Origin: Vesta saturnalis
Lineage: Eukaryota; Arthropoda; Insecta; Coleoptera; Lampyridae
Length of the DNA stretch: 64,000 nt
NCBI GenBank assembly: GCA_036346205.1
Contig: JARFJB010000987.1
Span: 2,243,501-2,307,500 of the forward strand
Direction: 5' to 3'
Shown here: in pieces, positions 35,590 through 47,391 of the stretch
How positions within the stretch are numbered: the stretch's first letter is position 1
How the letters are laid out: each line of letters opens with the position of its first letter
Program-made: the position numbers and the translations under genes
Notes under the pieces: generated by a model
Seen by the model: only the letters and a program-made list of their open reading frames with translations
The model's database searches: none
Told to the model about the DNA's origin: nothing

Positions 35590-36400
35590 CCTCCCAAATT
35601 AAAACGCAATGTGTTGATGAAACACGTTGATGTATAATTTTTCAAAGTATTCCCCTCTAGGGCCAATGACTAAAGTCTGCAAAACATTTTCTCCAATCTT
35701 CCTGCGTTAGGTCCTTTATTTTATTTTTAAATGCATTAACCGCTTCTGCAGCTGATATAAAACGTAAATTGCGTAACTTATCCTTTACACGCGACAATAA
35801 AAAAAATCATAGGTCCTAGGTGTGGACTATATGGAGAATGACCCATTATTTCAATATTCAGCATCAACAGTAAGGTGATCCTCTAGTATTAGAATGGAAG
35901 CATGTGCAGTAATTCCAAAAAATGTGGCAACCATCTCTTTATTTCGACTTTTTTCACGAACAACTTTTATTGGATCCGATTCATTCTCAAAAACCCAAAC
36001 TGCCGATTGTTTTTTTTTTACAGGATCATAGCAGTATATCCAAGTTTCATCGCTTGTAATGATGTTGTTACACGTTAATTTTGTTTACGCTAATCTTTAG
36101 AGTAGCTTGAATACTCCTTATGGTAACATGGTGCTCCCCTTAATCATGTTTCAAACAAGACTAATCTCCTTTTCGGTAACGGTCTTTTTTGGCTTATAAG
36201 CTCGAAAAACTGTCACAAAAAAAGCTGTCCACGTTGAAATTCATTGTACCATTGTACGACCGCGTTTTATGACAGGTTAATGTACCAACTTGTCACCAAA
36301 CACTCGATTGATTTCCCCAAAACATTGTTTACGTCTTAAGCCACGTTTGAAATTGTAAAAAATTACAGATCGATAATGCTCTATTTTAAATATGTTGAAA
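35590..36400 (-). pseudogene. Mariner transposase remnant (DD34D type)
   Basis: Read leftward: ITSDETWIYCYDP with the first Asp (about 36050), QSAVWVFENESDPIKVVREKS, MVATFFGITAHAS, and much later KDKLRNLRFISAAEAVNAFKNKIKDLTQEDW (about 35700-35790). The middle with the other Asp residues is deleted. The motif set matches the remnant at 45.6 kb. Confidence 0.75.
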
Positions 36401-36899
36401 CATATCTGTCAACTACCACTGTCATTAAGCTTGTAAGCAACTAACTTAAAATGTAAAACAAACTCTCTTGAAAAATACCATACTGCCGTCGTATTATACA
36501 AAAACAAAATATGTTTTAAAAGTTTTCTTGGAGTAACTGTACTTCTTACCTCGTAATTAAACCCTGAAATAAAAAAGTTAAACAAAATTAAGGCTAAACA
36601 CTAAGAAATTATTTTGGCCAAATAAATTTTTTGGTAAGTTCAGTCTAACAGCCAACAGTCCTAGACGAGACAATCTATCTTGACACATCGTTGATTCAAA
36701 AACCGTCTTCACTCACTTCTACAGTCAGATGGGGCACTATGGATTATGACAGTGTCAGCAATCTTAGAAAGTAGAAGGCTTCTTTACTTTTTTTTTGTTA
36801 AGTCCTATATTTATTTAGGTATTTATATTTGTGTGCTTATAGCTAATTAATCTTCAGGTAGTTTAGGAGCCTTCTCTCTCTCTTCAGCCTTAGACGGTA

Positions 36900-37560
36900 G
36901 ACCTGTGTTGTGAATTGTAAGTGGTAACAATGTGTTTGTGTTTTTTGGCAAACAAATTCTCTGGGAGGTGATTGAATTGTTGCACGAGATGGGCTGATAA
37001 ATGCTTGAAATTAATTTTGGGGTTTATCAGAGAGTGGATTTGTAATATTTCTTTTATCGGGATGTTGTCAGATTATACGGTCTATAGATTGCATCTGTGG
37101 TTTTGTCAGACTGTCTGTAATTTGTTATATATTGTGTTAAGTGATAGAAAGTTGTGTATTGTAAAATATGTATTGTGAGTATTATTCTTTTTCCGCAGGA
37201 GGTGAGAGATTTGAGTTGTTGAGTTTTTAGGAATGCGATGGTGCATGGTAATCGAGGATCGGTAGGATTTATCTAGAATGTGTTGAAAGGATTTAGGCTG
37301 GCATTGTCTGACGCTTCAGCGCAAAGTTTTCAATAGCGACATGCTCTTATCCTCAGGTTGCCAGTTGAGGGTTTTGAACAGTGTGATGCCTAAGTGTGTA
37401 ATTTGATCTAGTAGTAGTAGTAATCTTTGTCCACGGAAGATTAGGTTAACGTCTTCTGTGAGAGGTTTACCGTTGTATATCAGGTTAGGATGTCGGAAAA
37501 GTATGGTTTGGGATTTGTTGGGATTGATTGTTAAACTTTACCGGTTGGCCCAGTTAGAGA
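36900..37560 (-). pseudogene. LINE RT thumb-region fragment
   Basis: Leftward frame reads LTINPNKSQTILFRHPNLIYNGKPL, VNLIFRGQRLLLLLDQITHLGITL and LNWQPEDKSMSLLKTL, the region after the FADD box of many LINE reverse transcriptases. No catalytic motif present. The 5' boundary is unclear. Confidence 0.5.
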
Positions 37561-37768
37561 ATTGGTAGAGTTGTGTTTGGGCATGGAATAGCGTCGTGGG
37601 CGTAGATTATATATAGTATTGGTACTGAGGCAGAACCTTTCGATACACGTGCGTCCGACAGATATGGAAGAAGGAATCGAACGAAAGCGATCAGTATACA
37701 TAGTCCCCGTTTTTTTTTCTGTAAATCCTGCTTGCCAAAGTACTAAATCTTGTTTAATATCAAGCAAA

Positions 37769-37793
37769 ACGCACGCACGCACGCCCGCACGCC

Positions 37794-37826
<33 letters not shown>

Positions 37827-38096
37827 GCACGCAAGCACGCAAGCACGCACGCACGCACGCACGCAAGCACGCACGCACGCACGCACGCATGCACGCATGC
37901 ACGCATGCACGCATGCACGCATGCACGCATGCACGCATGCACGCATGCACGCATGCACGTATGCACGTATGCACGTATGCACGTATGCACGTATGCACGT
38001 ATGCACGTATGCACGTATGCACGTATGCACGTATGTACGTATGCACGTATGTACGTATGTACGTATGTACGTATGTACCTATGTACGTACGTACGT
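37769..38096. repeat. 328-bp tetranucleotide array with graded unit types
   Basis: Units pass in order from ACGC (with CCGC and AAGC variants) through ATGCACGC and ATGCACGT to ATGTACGT. No unit makes a stop, so nearly every frame on both strands is open for 80-190 codons (Cys-Thr-His-Ala-Arg type text). These frames are not genes. Confidence 0.95.
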
Positions 38097-39965
38097 GTAG
38101 GTCATTCACGTTCCCAACCCTGGTTCAATAAGGCTTGTTCTGATGCAATATCTTTAAAAAATAAATGTTACATTAAATGGAAATTTAATAAATCGGTTGA
38201 CAGTCATGTAGAATACGTTGGTGCTAGAAATATCTGCAAAAGTGTCATCACTAAAACTAAAAAGTTGTTCGAACAACGAAAATGTAATGAACTAGCTACA
38301 TCTCCTTTAGGCAGTCGTAAATTTTGGTCTTTAGCAAAAGCCATTAGTAAAAACTTTCGAACATCGTCATTTCCCCCCCTGACATCTATTGACGGATCGG
38401 TAGTTGCTGATTCTGTAGACAAAGTCAACGTTTTTGTGGATTTGTTTGCATCAAACTCGTGTCTCAATGATTCTGGAAAAGATGTGCCCCTAGTCAACTC
38501 TTCTTCATACGTTATGAAACCAATTCATTTTCGGTACAAGCTCTTGGAATCGATCATCAGTAGGCTTGATCTCAATAAGGCGACTGGCCCAGACGGTATC
38601 CCAGCTATTGTCTTAAAGAAATGTTCCCCCGAACTAGTACCAGTCCTATCTAAGCGCTATACGATCTCTATATCTTCTGGGGAATTCCCTTCATCATGGA
38701 AGTTAGCAAATGTTCAACCTATTCCCAAAAAAGGTGATAAGACCGATCCCTCAAATTACAGACCAATTGCCATCACATCCATTTTGTCTAAAATCATGAA
38801 AAAAGCCATCAATCAGCAACTGCTCACGTTCCTTGAAACTAACAAACCCCTTAGTGACCCTAGTTTCCTTGATAAAAGACGAATACGTGTCGTAGTTGAT
38901 GGCTTTTTTTCAAAAGAAGTTAGCATTAACGCGGGCGTACCACAGGGATCCGTTATAGCGCCTTCACTTTTCCTGCTGTACATAAACGACCTTATTTCTT
39001 CAACAACTAACCCCATCCATTGCTTTGCTGACGATAGCACTCTTCACTGTAGTTCATCTCAGTCTACTCATAGTGATAATCCACCTTCTATGTCAAATCA
39101 AGAAATTAAAGCTGAAATGGCAAATTCAATCAACAAAGACATTCAACGTATTGTCGAATGGGGAAGCAATAATCTAGTTAAATTTAATGCTAACAAAACT
39201 CAGTGTTGCCTTATGTCCGCCAAAAAAGATCGATCATTTCCTGTTGTAAGTATGAATGGCTCAGTTCTTAAGTTTTCAGACCCTATTACTCTGTTGGGTA
39301 TGACTGTATCTTCAAATCTCTCATGGGTTGACCATCTTCTGTCAGCTACCAAAACAGCTGCTCGTAAAATAGGCTTTTTGTACAGATCTAAGCAGTACTT
39401 TACTTCTCGACAACTCCTTCTGCCGTATAAGGCCCAAATTCGGCCTCATCTGGAATATAATTCTCACCTTTGGGTTAGTGCTCCCCAATACACTCTCGAT
39501 ATCGTTGATCGTATTCAAAAGAGAGCGATTAGGCTTATAAATGACCCGTCCTTAACTTCTCACATACAGTCCCTTGAGCATAGAAGGATGGTTTCAGTTC
39601 TTTCTTTGTATTATCGTTATTACAACGGCTATTGTGCTGGTGAATTACATTCTTTGATACCATCTCCGGCTATCTTTGCGAGAAACACTCGGTTCGCTCA
39701 TTCACATCATCAGTGTGCAGTACAAATCTCCACTTGTCGTACCAAACGGGCGCAATCCACATTTTTCTACACGGCTTCTAAACTCTGGAATGATCTCCCT
39801 AGTTCCTGTTTTCCTCTCACTTATGATATGAGAAAATTTAAGGTAGCTATTCATAGGCATCTATTGGCAATTCATTATCCCTCTATCCATCCTTCTAAGT
39901 GTTCCTGAGTGCTTTAGCACGATAGGCCTTATTTAGTCTGTTCAGGTCCACAATCATTAAAAAAA
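38097..39965 (+). mobile_element. LINE-A copy 2 (5'-truncated)
   Basis: Homology to copy 1 starts at TAGGTCATTCACG, right at the end of the tetranucleotide array. It runs to TTCAGGTCCACAATCATT plus an A-rich tail. It has the block near 38314-38484 that copy 1 lacks, but lacks about 200 bp of RT (junction near 38855, between LSD and SFLDKRR). Confidence 0.9.
38100..39908 (+). pseudogene. LINE-A ORF2 fragment, long but internally deleted
   Basis: Open for about 600 codons: HSRSQPWFNKAC, RNICKSVITKTKKLFEQRKC, ATGPDGIPAIVLKKCSPELV, NYRPIAITSILSKIMKK, then a jump to SFLDKRRIRVVVDGFF, INAGVPQGSVIAPSLFLLY, CFADDSTLHC and the C-terminal region to the stop at 39908. The deletion removed the first catalytic Asp segment of RT in frame, so it is open yet inactive. 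Upstream the frame is fused to the tetranucleotide array by chance. Confidence 0.88.
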
Positions 39966-40104
39966 AAATAAAAATTTCATACCCTCATTAAGGGGGTTGA
40001 ATAAAAAATGTAATCCGCCAGCTTGGAGCATATACGTGCCTATACATAACTCATACTCCCGCTCGATAATTACCAAACTAGGTAATGTTAGAATCATTCA
40101 AGCA

Positions 40105-40235
40105 GCGCCTAACTGTACCCGCGTCTAATGTTCCGGCGCCTAAAAGTTCGCGCGCCTAAAAGAGCTCGCGCCTAACGACTCTACGTCTAAAAGCGCACGC
40201 CTAACGGTGCGCACCTAAAGAAGCGCGCCTAAACG
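40105..40235. repeat. Minisatellite of nine GCGCCTAA units
   Basis: GCGCCTAA or a one/two-base variant (GCGTCTAA, ACGTCTAA, ACGCCTAA, GCACCTAA) recurs nine times every 14-16 bp; the 6-8 bp spacers differ. CpG-rich in an AT-rich setting, just before a LINE. Confidence 0.85.
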
Positions 40236-40261
40236 TGCTAGACCGTCCGAAACGAGACTAG

Positions 40262-42630
40262 TTGCGCATATAGATAACAATTTCATAATTTTCACTAATA
40301 ACTATTGAGTGTTGCGAAATGATCGAGACAGTAGAGGAGGGGGAGTGGCACTTTTTTACAAAAATAATTTAAGACCTGAATTATTGCAATTTGGATTTAA
40401 TCTACAACAATTTGAATATATCGCCTCAAAATTTCGTGTTAAGGGATCGCATTCGCTAGCGAATTTGAAATTTTATATGCTCAATTGGTAATGATAAGTG
40501 ACAGAATTATATTTATAGGTGATTTCAATTTTGACTTATTAAGAATAGATAAACCTGGTGTAACGTCATATCTCGCACTTTTAAATAGTTTTAACATCGT
40601 GCAAGTTATTAATCAACCTACGAGGGTGGCAGAATCGAGCAGCACCCTTATCGATCATATTTTAGTTAGCGGTTCTAGATTAGTTAGATCATCTTCCGTT
40701 GATCTGCACCATTCAATTTTCGATCATGCTGTGATATTTGGGGAACTGAATGTTGATGGGTGCGTTTACTCTGAACAAATTGTACAGTATAGACCTTTTA
40801 AAACAGTTGACATCACGAAATTTCAAAGTGATCTTATAAACATTAGCTGGTGTCATGTATATCGATGCCGTGATATTTATGGTAAATTATTACTTTTTAA
40901 CGGCATTATATAAAATCTTTGGTACTTATTTCCCACTTAAAACATCGCGATTTCCAAAAAAACCAGTACCATGGGTTACTGAAAATGTTAAAATTCTTAT
41001 AAAGCTGCGAAATAAAGCATTAAATCGTTTCCTAATACTAAACTGGAGGCATATTGGAACTATAATAAAATGCTTACCAATAAAGCGATCCTTAGAGAAA
41101 AAAAAGCTTACATTGCATTCAAACTAAAAAGTAGCTCAAGTACCAATGTTTATCGTTAGTTCTGGCTAATGGGAATAGTCACAAACGTCCTTTTCATTTA
41201 AATAACGTTAACAATATAAATAACTTTTTTATCACCTCTACTCAAAATCACTCAAAGTCTAATCCCGAATTAGCGATCCAATAGTAGCGGAGCATATGAC
41301 ATATGATTAATTTATGTTTGCCCTCCATAATTGTGATTGCACATATGGTAAACTATTGTTTAGAACACTCTACGTTCCCTGACGTCTGGAAGACCTCCGT
41401 TATCGTTCCCCTCTATAAAATGTCGGACCCCAAAACGTTTTCTGATCTAAGACCTATTAATATATAACCGGTGGTTTCTAAAATTTTTGGGAAAATTCTT
41501 TTCATTCAAATTAAAGATTACGTTGAGCGACATCAGATCTTACCCAATAAGCAATCCAGTTTCCGTAAGGGATATTCATGTGAAACGGCGCTCTTATCAG
41601 TAACTGATGATTTTATATCGGCAATTGACAACAACAAAGGTACTATTTTAGTATTATTAGATTTCTCCAAAACATTTGATACCGTCAATCATGAATTATT
41701 ATTAGCAATTCTAAATTTGATTGGTTTTGATAACCCAACAATTTTGTTGATGTCTAATTACCTAATTGGACGGTGTCAAAAAGTTCGTCATGGAAACACG
41801 TACTGAGATGTAAAAGAAACCCCCGTTGGAATACTACAAGCCTCAGAATTAGGTCCACTTTTGTTTTCAATCTACTCATCCAACATCATAAATAAACTAA
41901 AATTTTGTAATTATCATCTTTATACCGATATTATACTCATTCCATAACACCGAATTACAAAGAGCAACTATCGAAATTAATCGGCCATGCCTTTCTAGAG
42001 AATACATGCGCAAAATACAAGTCGTTCAAAATTCTTGCGCCAGACTTATTTTTGGATGTAAAAAATACCAACATATATCAGAGCTTAAAATTGATCAGTG
42101 GCTAAACATGAATAAGTGTCGACTTCTCCACTCGTCTTGCCTTTATCATAAAGTAATACTCTATAAGACACCCGCGTACCTCTACAATAAAATTACTTTC
42201 CGGACGGATATCCACAATAGTAACATCCGGCACAAAGATATAATTTCGGTTCTTTAAACGGTTATTTAGTTACAACATTTGCGTCATATACAACTCATTA
42301 CCGCCGGATATAAAATCATTATCATTATCCAAATTTAAGATTGCAGTCAATAAATTACTATTACTTTAATCAATTTTTAATGTACATTATAATCTCAACA
42401 GCACTTTGAATATTGGTTTTCGTTTGTTACTTTTCCGATGCTTTGGTTTAGTGCTGTACGATTAGTCTACTCCGAATGAGAAGAGAAAGAACTTTCGTTC
42501 TCTCTTTGTGAACTTCGCCTTTGGGCATAAGGGTTTATTGTTTTATTCCTTTATTTTCATTATTCTCTCTTTTAAATTTATTATTATTATTACATTTAAT
42601 TTCATTTGTACTCTTTGAACCCAATAAAGA

Positions 42631-42706
<76 letters not shown>
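40262..42706 (+). mobile_element. LINE-B (CR1/Jockey-group) ending in (ATT)25
   Basis: 5'-truncated in the endonuclease: DSRGGGVALFYKNNL (40330-40380), IIFIGDFNFDLL (40510), TLIDHILVSGS. RT: LRPINI, VVSKIFGKILF, LLDFSKTFDTVNHELLL (about 41650-41705), a degraded LYTDIILI where YADD is expected (about 41920). C-terminal IQVVQNSCARLIFG at 42010-42250. Ends CCCAATAAAGAC then (ATT)n. Related by motif to the LINE at 5816-10640. Confidence 0.8.
42632..42706 (+). repeat. (ATT)25 tail
   Basis: 75 bp of pure ATT immediately after AATAAAGAC; the microsatellite-type 3' tail of the LINE. Confidence 0.95.
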
Positions 42707-42708
42707 TC

Positions 42709-44866
42709 TAGACCCCATGTTTTGCTGTATGGCTCCATCTAGTGGTATATTTTAAGAGTAGCTGTAAATTCTTATAATTGTTATGTAGTGAAAACTTGAC
42801 GTTTGAAATAGTATTCTAATGATGGTCCCATATTATCGCGTAGAATTACGTTAAGATTTCGCCCCGTTGCAGAGCCCCCCAGGTTGTTTGTGGCGCCCCT
42901 TAGCAATGTATATTTTAAAAAGGTAATGTTTCCTGTAATATAGTTTGATCTTGGAAGGCGGGAAAAGCTAAAATTTGAAATAACATTCCAGAATTTGGGC
43001 CACACACCATTTAATAAGAGCACGCTGGGGCTCCGCAATTTGACCCATTTGTGGTGTATTTTAAAATACACCATCCGCTACCTTGTCTACACCCTTTTTG
43101 GCTTTGCGTCGTTAATAAAAATACATTTAATTCTATACTATAAATTACGCATAGAAAATCACCGCGGAATGTGTATAGTAGAAGCGAGACACATCCCCGC
43201 CACTTTTTTATGACGTCATACCCCCACCCCAAGGAACTTCATGAACCATGCTCGATTCCCACGCTTTTCCCCGCCTCTTTAGTTACAAATTTTTTGTCGA
43301 GTTCTTTTGGGGCGCCATTATGAGCCCATTGATGACGTATGTATGGTACATTTTTCACATTTCGGCCCTAATCAGGGCCCTTGTGGCACATTTACAGCCT
43401 TTTTGACAGTTTATCCTCTGGAGGGTAAGCAACCGAAGTCCCCTTTTAATTGATTCTTGCGTGCGCCTATGACGTCATGTGCCTACTCGGCCTCATCCCT
43501 TCTCGGCTCCTGTTTGTCTGCTGCTTTCCCGACACCATTCCAATCCCTAGGAGCTAGTCAACCCCAGCCGCCTTTTCAACTGATGTTGCGCGCCTACTAC
43601 TCAAGGTTACGCGGTCTGATTGTAGGTCTAAAGGCACACCATGCCCGCTTTTAAATTCTGGTTTCTGATTGGTCTTTATACTCTGTACACCTCCAGGCTC
43701 TATGCTGTAATTGGAGGACTGACTTACTTAAGTCTGCTTGGCGCACTGGGGGTAACGTATGGTGATGGAGGCCTAAGACTGCATTCGGATTGGTTTCCTT
43801 TGATTGTGTGTGGCGCTATGTAGTATATACGCTATGTGTATTTTTGAGACCAATGGGTCCTGTAATAGAGGTTGATATTTTCTCCACCTAGTGGTATATT
43901 TTATTCCTGTAGTTGTTATGGCGGGAAAACTTGAAATTTGAAATATTATTCTAATAATGGAGACCGGATACCATCTCAGGACACCGCTAGGACTCCGAAA
44001 GTGGGAGTTAGCCCCTCGCCGGGGTACCCTTGTTTGCTATGGGGAAATACTTTAAAGTCGCCTCTATTACAGGAAACAGTATTAACAAATTCACCACTAC
44101 ATAGAGCCTCAAACAAGAAGCAAAACAAACCAATCATAATGCAGAGCCTTAGGCCTCCAATTAGCATACGGTACCCCCATGGCGCCAAGCAAGATTAAGT
44201 CAGTAAGTTTCCCAATCAGAGCACAAAGCCTGGGGGTGGGCGGAGTCAAAACCAATTAAAAACCAGAATCTAAAAGTGAGCGAAGTCTGCGCGCAACCTG
44301 GGGCAGTAGACGCGGGCAAGAATCAATCAGGTAAAAATGCGACAGCGGTTGTCTACCGTCCATGGACTGGACTACCAAAAAAACTTTAAACAGCGCCAAA
44401 AGACCCTAAATAGGCATCAAGAAGCTGAAAATGGCGCCAGACAAAAAAGGGATGGGGAAAGAGGCGGGGAAAAGTAGAAGTATGACGTCACAAAAAAGTG
44501 GTGATGTTTCGCTTCACTACATACATGCCGCGATCATTTTCTATGCGTAATCTACGGTATAGTATTAAATGCATTTTTATTAACTTTTAAAATATATCGC
44601 TAGATGGAACCACGATCAGACGATAATACAGGAATCTTCCATTAGCTCCAAATCCTAGAATACTGTTTTGCCGCCATAACAAACGAGGTTGTCCGACAAG
44701 GGGCTAACGCTCAAAAATAAGTTTCAGAACCCTATGAGATGGTATGGGCCCCCATTATTAGAATACTATTTGAAATTTCAAGTTTTTGCTACATAACAAT
44801 TACAGGAATCTACATCTACTTTTAAAATATACCACTAGAAAAAGTTACAAACACATGGAGGTCCAG
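42709..44866. mobile_element. GC-rich foldback (long inverted repeat) structure
   Basis: The left arm (42709-43830) recurs inverted at the right (about 44090-44866), e.g. TTAAATTCTGGTTTCTGATTGG at 43651 against the complement of 44240-44280, and the TGACGTCA block near 43210 against 44485. The terminal motif CTAGTGGTATATTTTA is present at 42739 and 43888 (plus) and near 44588 and 44823 (minus). No transposase frame. Likely a non-autonomous element or two head-to-head copies. Confidence 0.75.
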
Positions 44867-45540
44867 AAATGGGAATGAGACTCTAGGATACGTTGCGGAG
44901 CCCCAACGTAGTCCCATGAAATAGTGTGAGGCCCTTCAGTATTAAAATACTGTTTTAAATTTTAAGATTTCCCAACAAGGGGGGTACCTTCCATGGCGCA
45001 GCCCCAGCTAATAAAAAAGGAGCCTGAGGCGAAGCGCCAACTGCCATAAGTAGGGCCGCAGCACAGCCCCGCCGGATGGAAAAAGGGCGCCCAAGATAGC
45101 GCTAGGCTTTGGTACAAGCATATAGCATGGAGAGGACCAATAAGATGCAAGCTGTTGTGTGGGGTACTACCAATCAGGTCCATGCAGGTTGTGGCGTAAG
45201 GGACGACCAGCCAGATGCAAGCTGGGAGGGGCTTTATAGTGGGGGACGACTAAAAGCAACTGAGGTTGCCTACTTCTCATGGGCTGCACAGCCAAAAATC
45301 TAATTAAGGCCTAAAGATACCAAAAGGATCTTTAATGCGTCCTCAGAAGTTGCAAATGGCACCAAAAAGAAGACGGACTGTCCCAAAAAGGCTCCAAACA
45401 GTACCGCTAGAGCCCTAAATAGGGGTGAAAGACGACAAAAGGACCATAAATACGTCGTTGAAAATGGAGTCGTAAAAAAGCCGGGAAAAAGAGATAGGTC
45501 GGGTCAGGTGGAGGTGGGCGTGACCCACGACGTCAAAAAA
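44867..45540. repeat. Further partial copy of the foldback repeat
   Basis: CCTAAATAGGGGTGAAAG..GAAAATGG..GGGAAAAAGAG..GACGTCAAAAAA (45413-45540) parallels CCCTAAATAGGCATCAAGAAG..GGGGAAAGAGG..GACGTCACAAAAAA (44404-44495) in the same orientation. Degenerate. Confidence 0.5.
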
Positions 45541-45589
45541 TGGCATATCTATAGACTGCAATATGTTCGCATCAACAATTAGCGATGAA

Positions 45590-46180
45590 TTCCGCATAAT
45601 TTGACTGAAGCTCAAAAACAGTCTCGTGTTATATGATGTAAGACAATGCTTAACAAATTCGGCCGATGAGCTGCAAAATCAGTCTACAACATCGTTACGA
45701 GTGACGAAACTTAGATATACTCGTATGAAACGGAAACTAAGCAAAAGTTTACTGTTTGGGTGTTCCAATAGCTGAATCCCACAAAAGTTGTTCGTTCACG
45801 AAGCACTTTCAAGAAATTGATCTCTTGTTTTTTCGGTTGTACTGGACATATCGCAACCATTCCTTTAGAGAACAGTTAACGCAATTAACGTTAAATAGTA
45901 CACAACAACTTGTTTGCCAGAAGTCATTGATGAAATTAGGAAAAACAACCAAAAAACGTTACATCATTCTTCATCATGACAATCCCAGAACCCATACTCC
46001 ACATCGAATAATTGATTATTTAAACGAGAAAAATATAGAATTAATGTCTCATTGCCCGTATTCAAAAGATTTATCGCCTAACGACATTTTTTGTGCCCGA
46101 ATGCAAACAAAAAATGCATAGACAGTGATTAAGAAACCGTTGAAGGTTTTGAAAACCATATTTGGAGATACTAACTTTAG
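45590..46180 (+). pseudogene. Mariner transposase remnant (DD34D)
   Basis: Frames contain NLTEAQKQSRV, SDET-IYSYETETKQ (first Asp, about 45706), TGHIATIPLE, then ILHHDNPRTHTPHRIIDYL (second Asp, about 45980) and YSKDLSPNDIF (third Asp, about 46084). 34 residues separate the last two Asp, the DD34D spacing. Stops and shifts throughout. Confidence 0.8.
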
Positions 46181-46224
46181 GGTGGAATAAATGCTTCGAA
46201 CTGGTTTGAATGCACGTACAAGTG

Positions 46225-46230
<6 letters not shown>

Positions 46231-46285
<55 letters not shown>
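46231..46285. repeat. (TA)27 microsatellite
   Basis: 55 bp of TA just downstream of the mariner remnant. Confidence 0.95.
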
Positions 46286-46289
<4 letters not shown>

Positions 46290-47185
46290 GGCGAATATTT
46301 TTAAAAGCAATAAAACAGTTTGTTCCAACGCGTTTTTTTTCTGTTCTAATTTTTGTTAAGGCTGCCCGCTAGATTCTACTTATATAACATGTCACACATT
46401 CCTGTTCCAATGAAATTGTTCTATAGGATATATAAAATTAGTAGGCCGACATAAAAATTTAAAAATTTCAAATACCGCTTTAGTACCTCGCAGATCTCTG
46501 AGTGATAATAGCCGGGTATAGAGTATATACCGTAGGATGCACAATATCTCTCTCTATTTGAAGAACAGATTGAAAATAATTTACTGTGAGACAAAATGTT
46601 GTCACTCCGCCAATGGATTGCTTTCAAATGAGACATGAGGTTTATGTCACGCCGTCGTTAATGTGTTAAACCGGAGCAGAAAAAAATCTTCATTAGAACA
46701 AGGAATGGCATCAGGTCGTCTTTAGAGGCGAATCTCATTTTACTCTGGCCATGAACTGCAATAACTGCTCGCGTTATATTCGAGAAATGGTGAATCTTAT
46801 TCCATAAATTCAATAGGTGAAAAACTCTGTTTTCGACTAAGACAAACCTCGTCGTGACGTCTGTTTTTATTAAACTTCCTTGAAGAACTTGGTATAGGCA
46901 ATATTTCTGCAAAACTTCATTACTGGTGTGAATACCACCGAGTCTATTATGTAAGAAAGTATATACTACCTGCGTAATATCATATAGTGATATTGTTAAC
47001 AGATAAGTTTCAAAGACACATAACTTACTGTTAACAAAATTCTACGTACGTATAAGCTATCAAATTATTTGCTGTATTTACCTTGAACCCTCAAAGGACA
47101 CACCTAGTATAATTATTTCAAAATGGTTTAATGGAGATGCAATATAGGTAAAACATCATTCAGCGTAACAACCGCTGCACACGTA
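46290..47185. other. No gene recognised
   Basis: AT-rich; short frames without motifs. Confidence 0.4.
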
Positions 47186-47189
47186 ACCT

Positions 47190-47390
47190 TTAAACTTCTT
47201 TTTAATAGTATTTCAGAACTCTACTAGTCACAAGTGCTTCATGCGAACAGTCGTTTTCGAAATTAAAAAAAAGGGTCAATTATGTCTTAAAAACTGACTG
47301 TCCTATGCAGCGGTTATTTTCTAGTGAGTTGCGATACAAGTCGTATTTAGATTTAAAACTTGCACGTTATACTACAATAAGAAAAAGGAA
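47190..47390 (+). pseudogene. hAT transposase C-terminal scrap
   Basis: LVTSASCEQSFSKLKK followed, after a frameshift, by RLFSSELRYKSYLDLKL matches the SCERSFSKLK dimerisation box of hAT transposases. Nothing upstream of it is recognisable. Confidence 0.6.
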
Positions 47391-47391
47391 A

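Noticed and set aside
37531..38131. Long open frames on both strands (Cys/His/Arg/Ala-rich peptides)
   Set aside because: They are the stop-free translation of the tetranucleotide array in every frame.
38204..38497. Minus-strand frame over LINE-A copy 2
   Set aside because: Antisense shadow of the RT frame.
42521..42742. Frames with poly-Ile runs
   Set aside because: Translation of the (ATT)n LINE tail.
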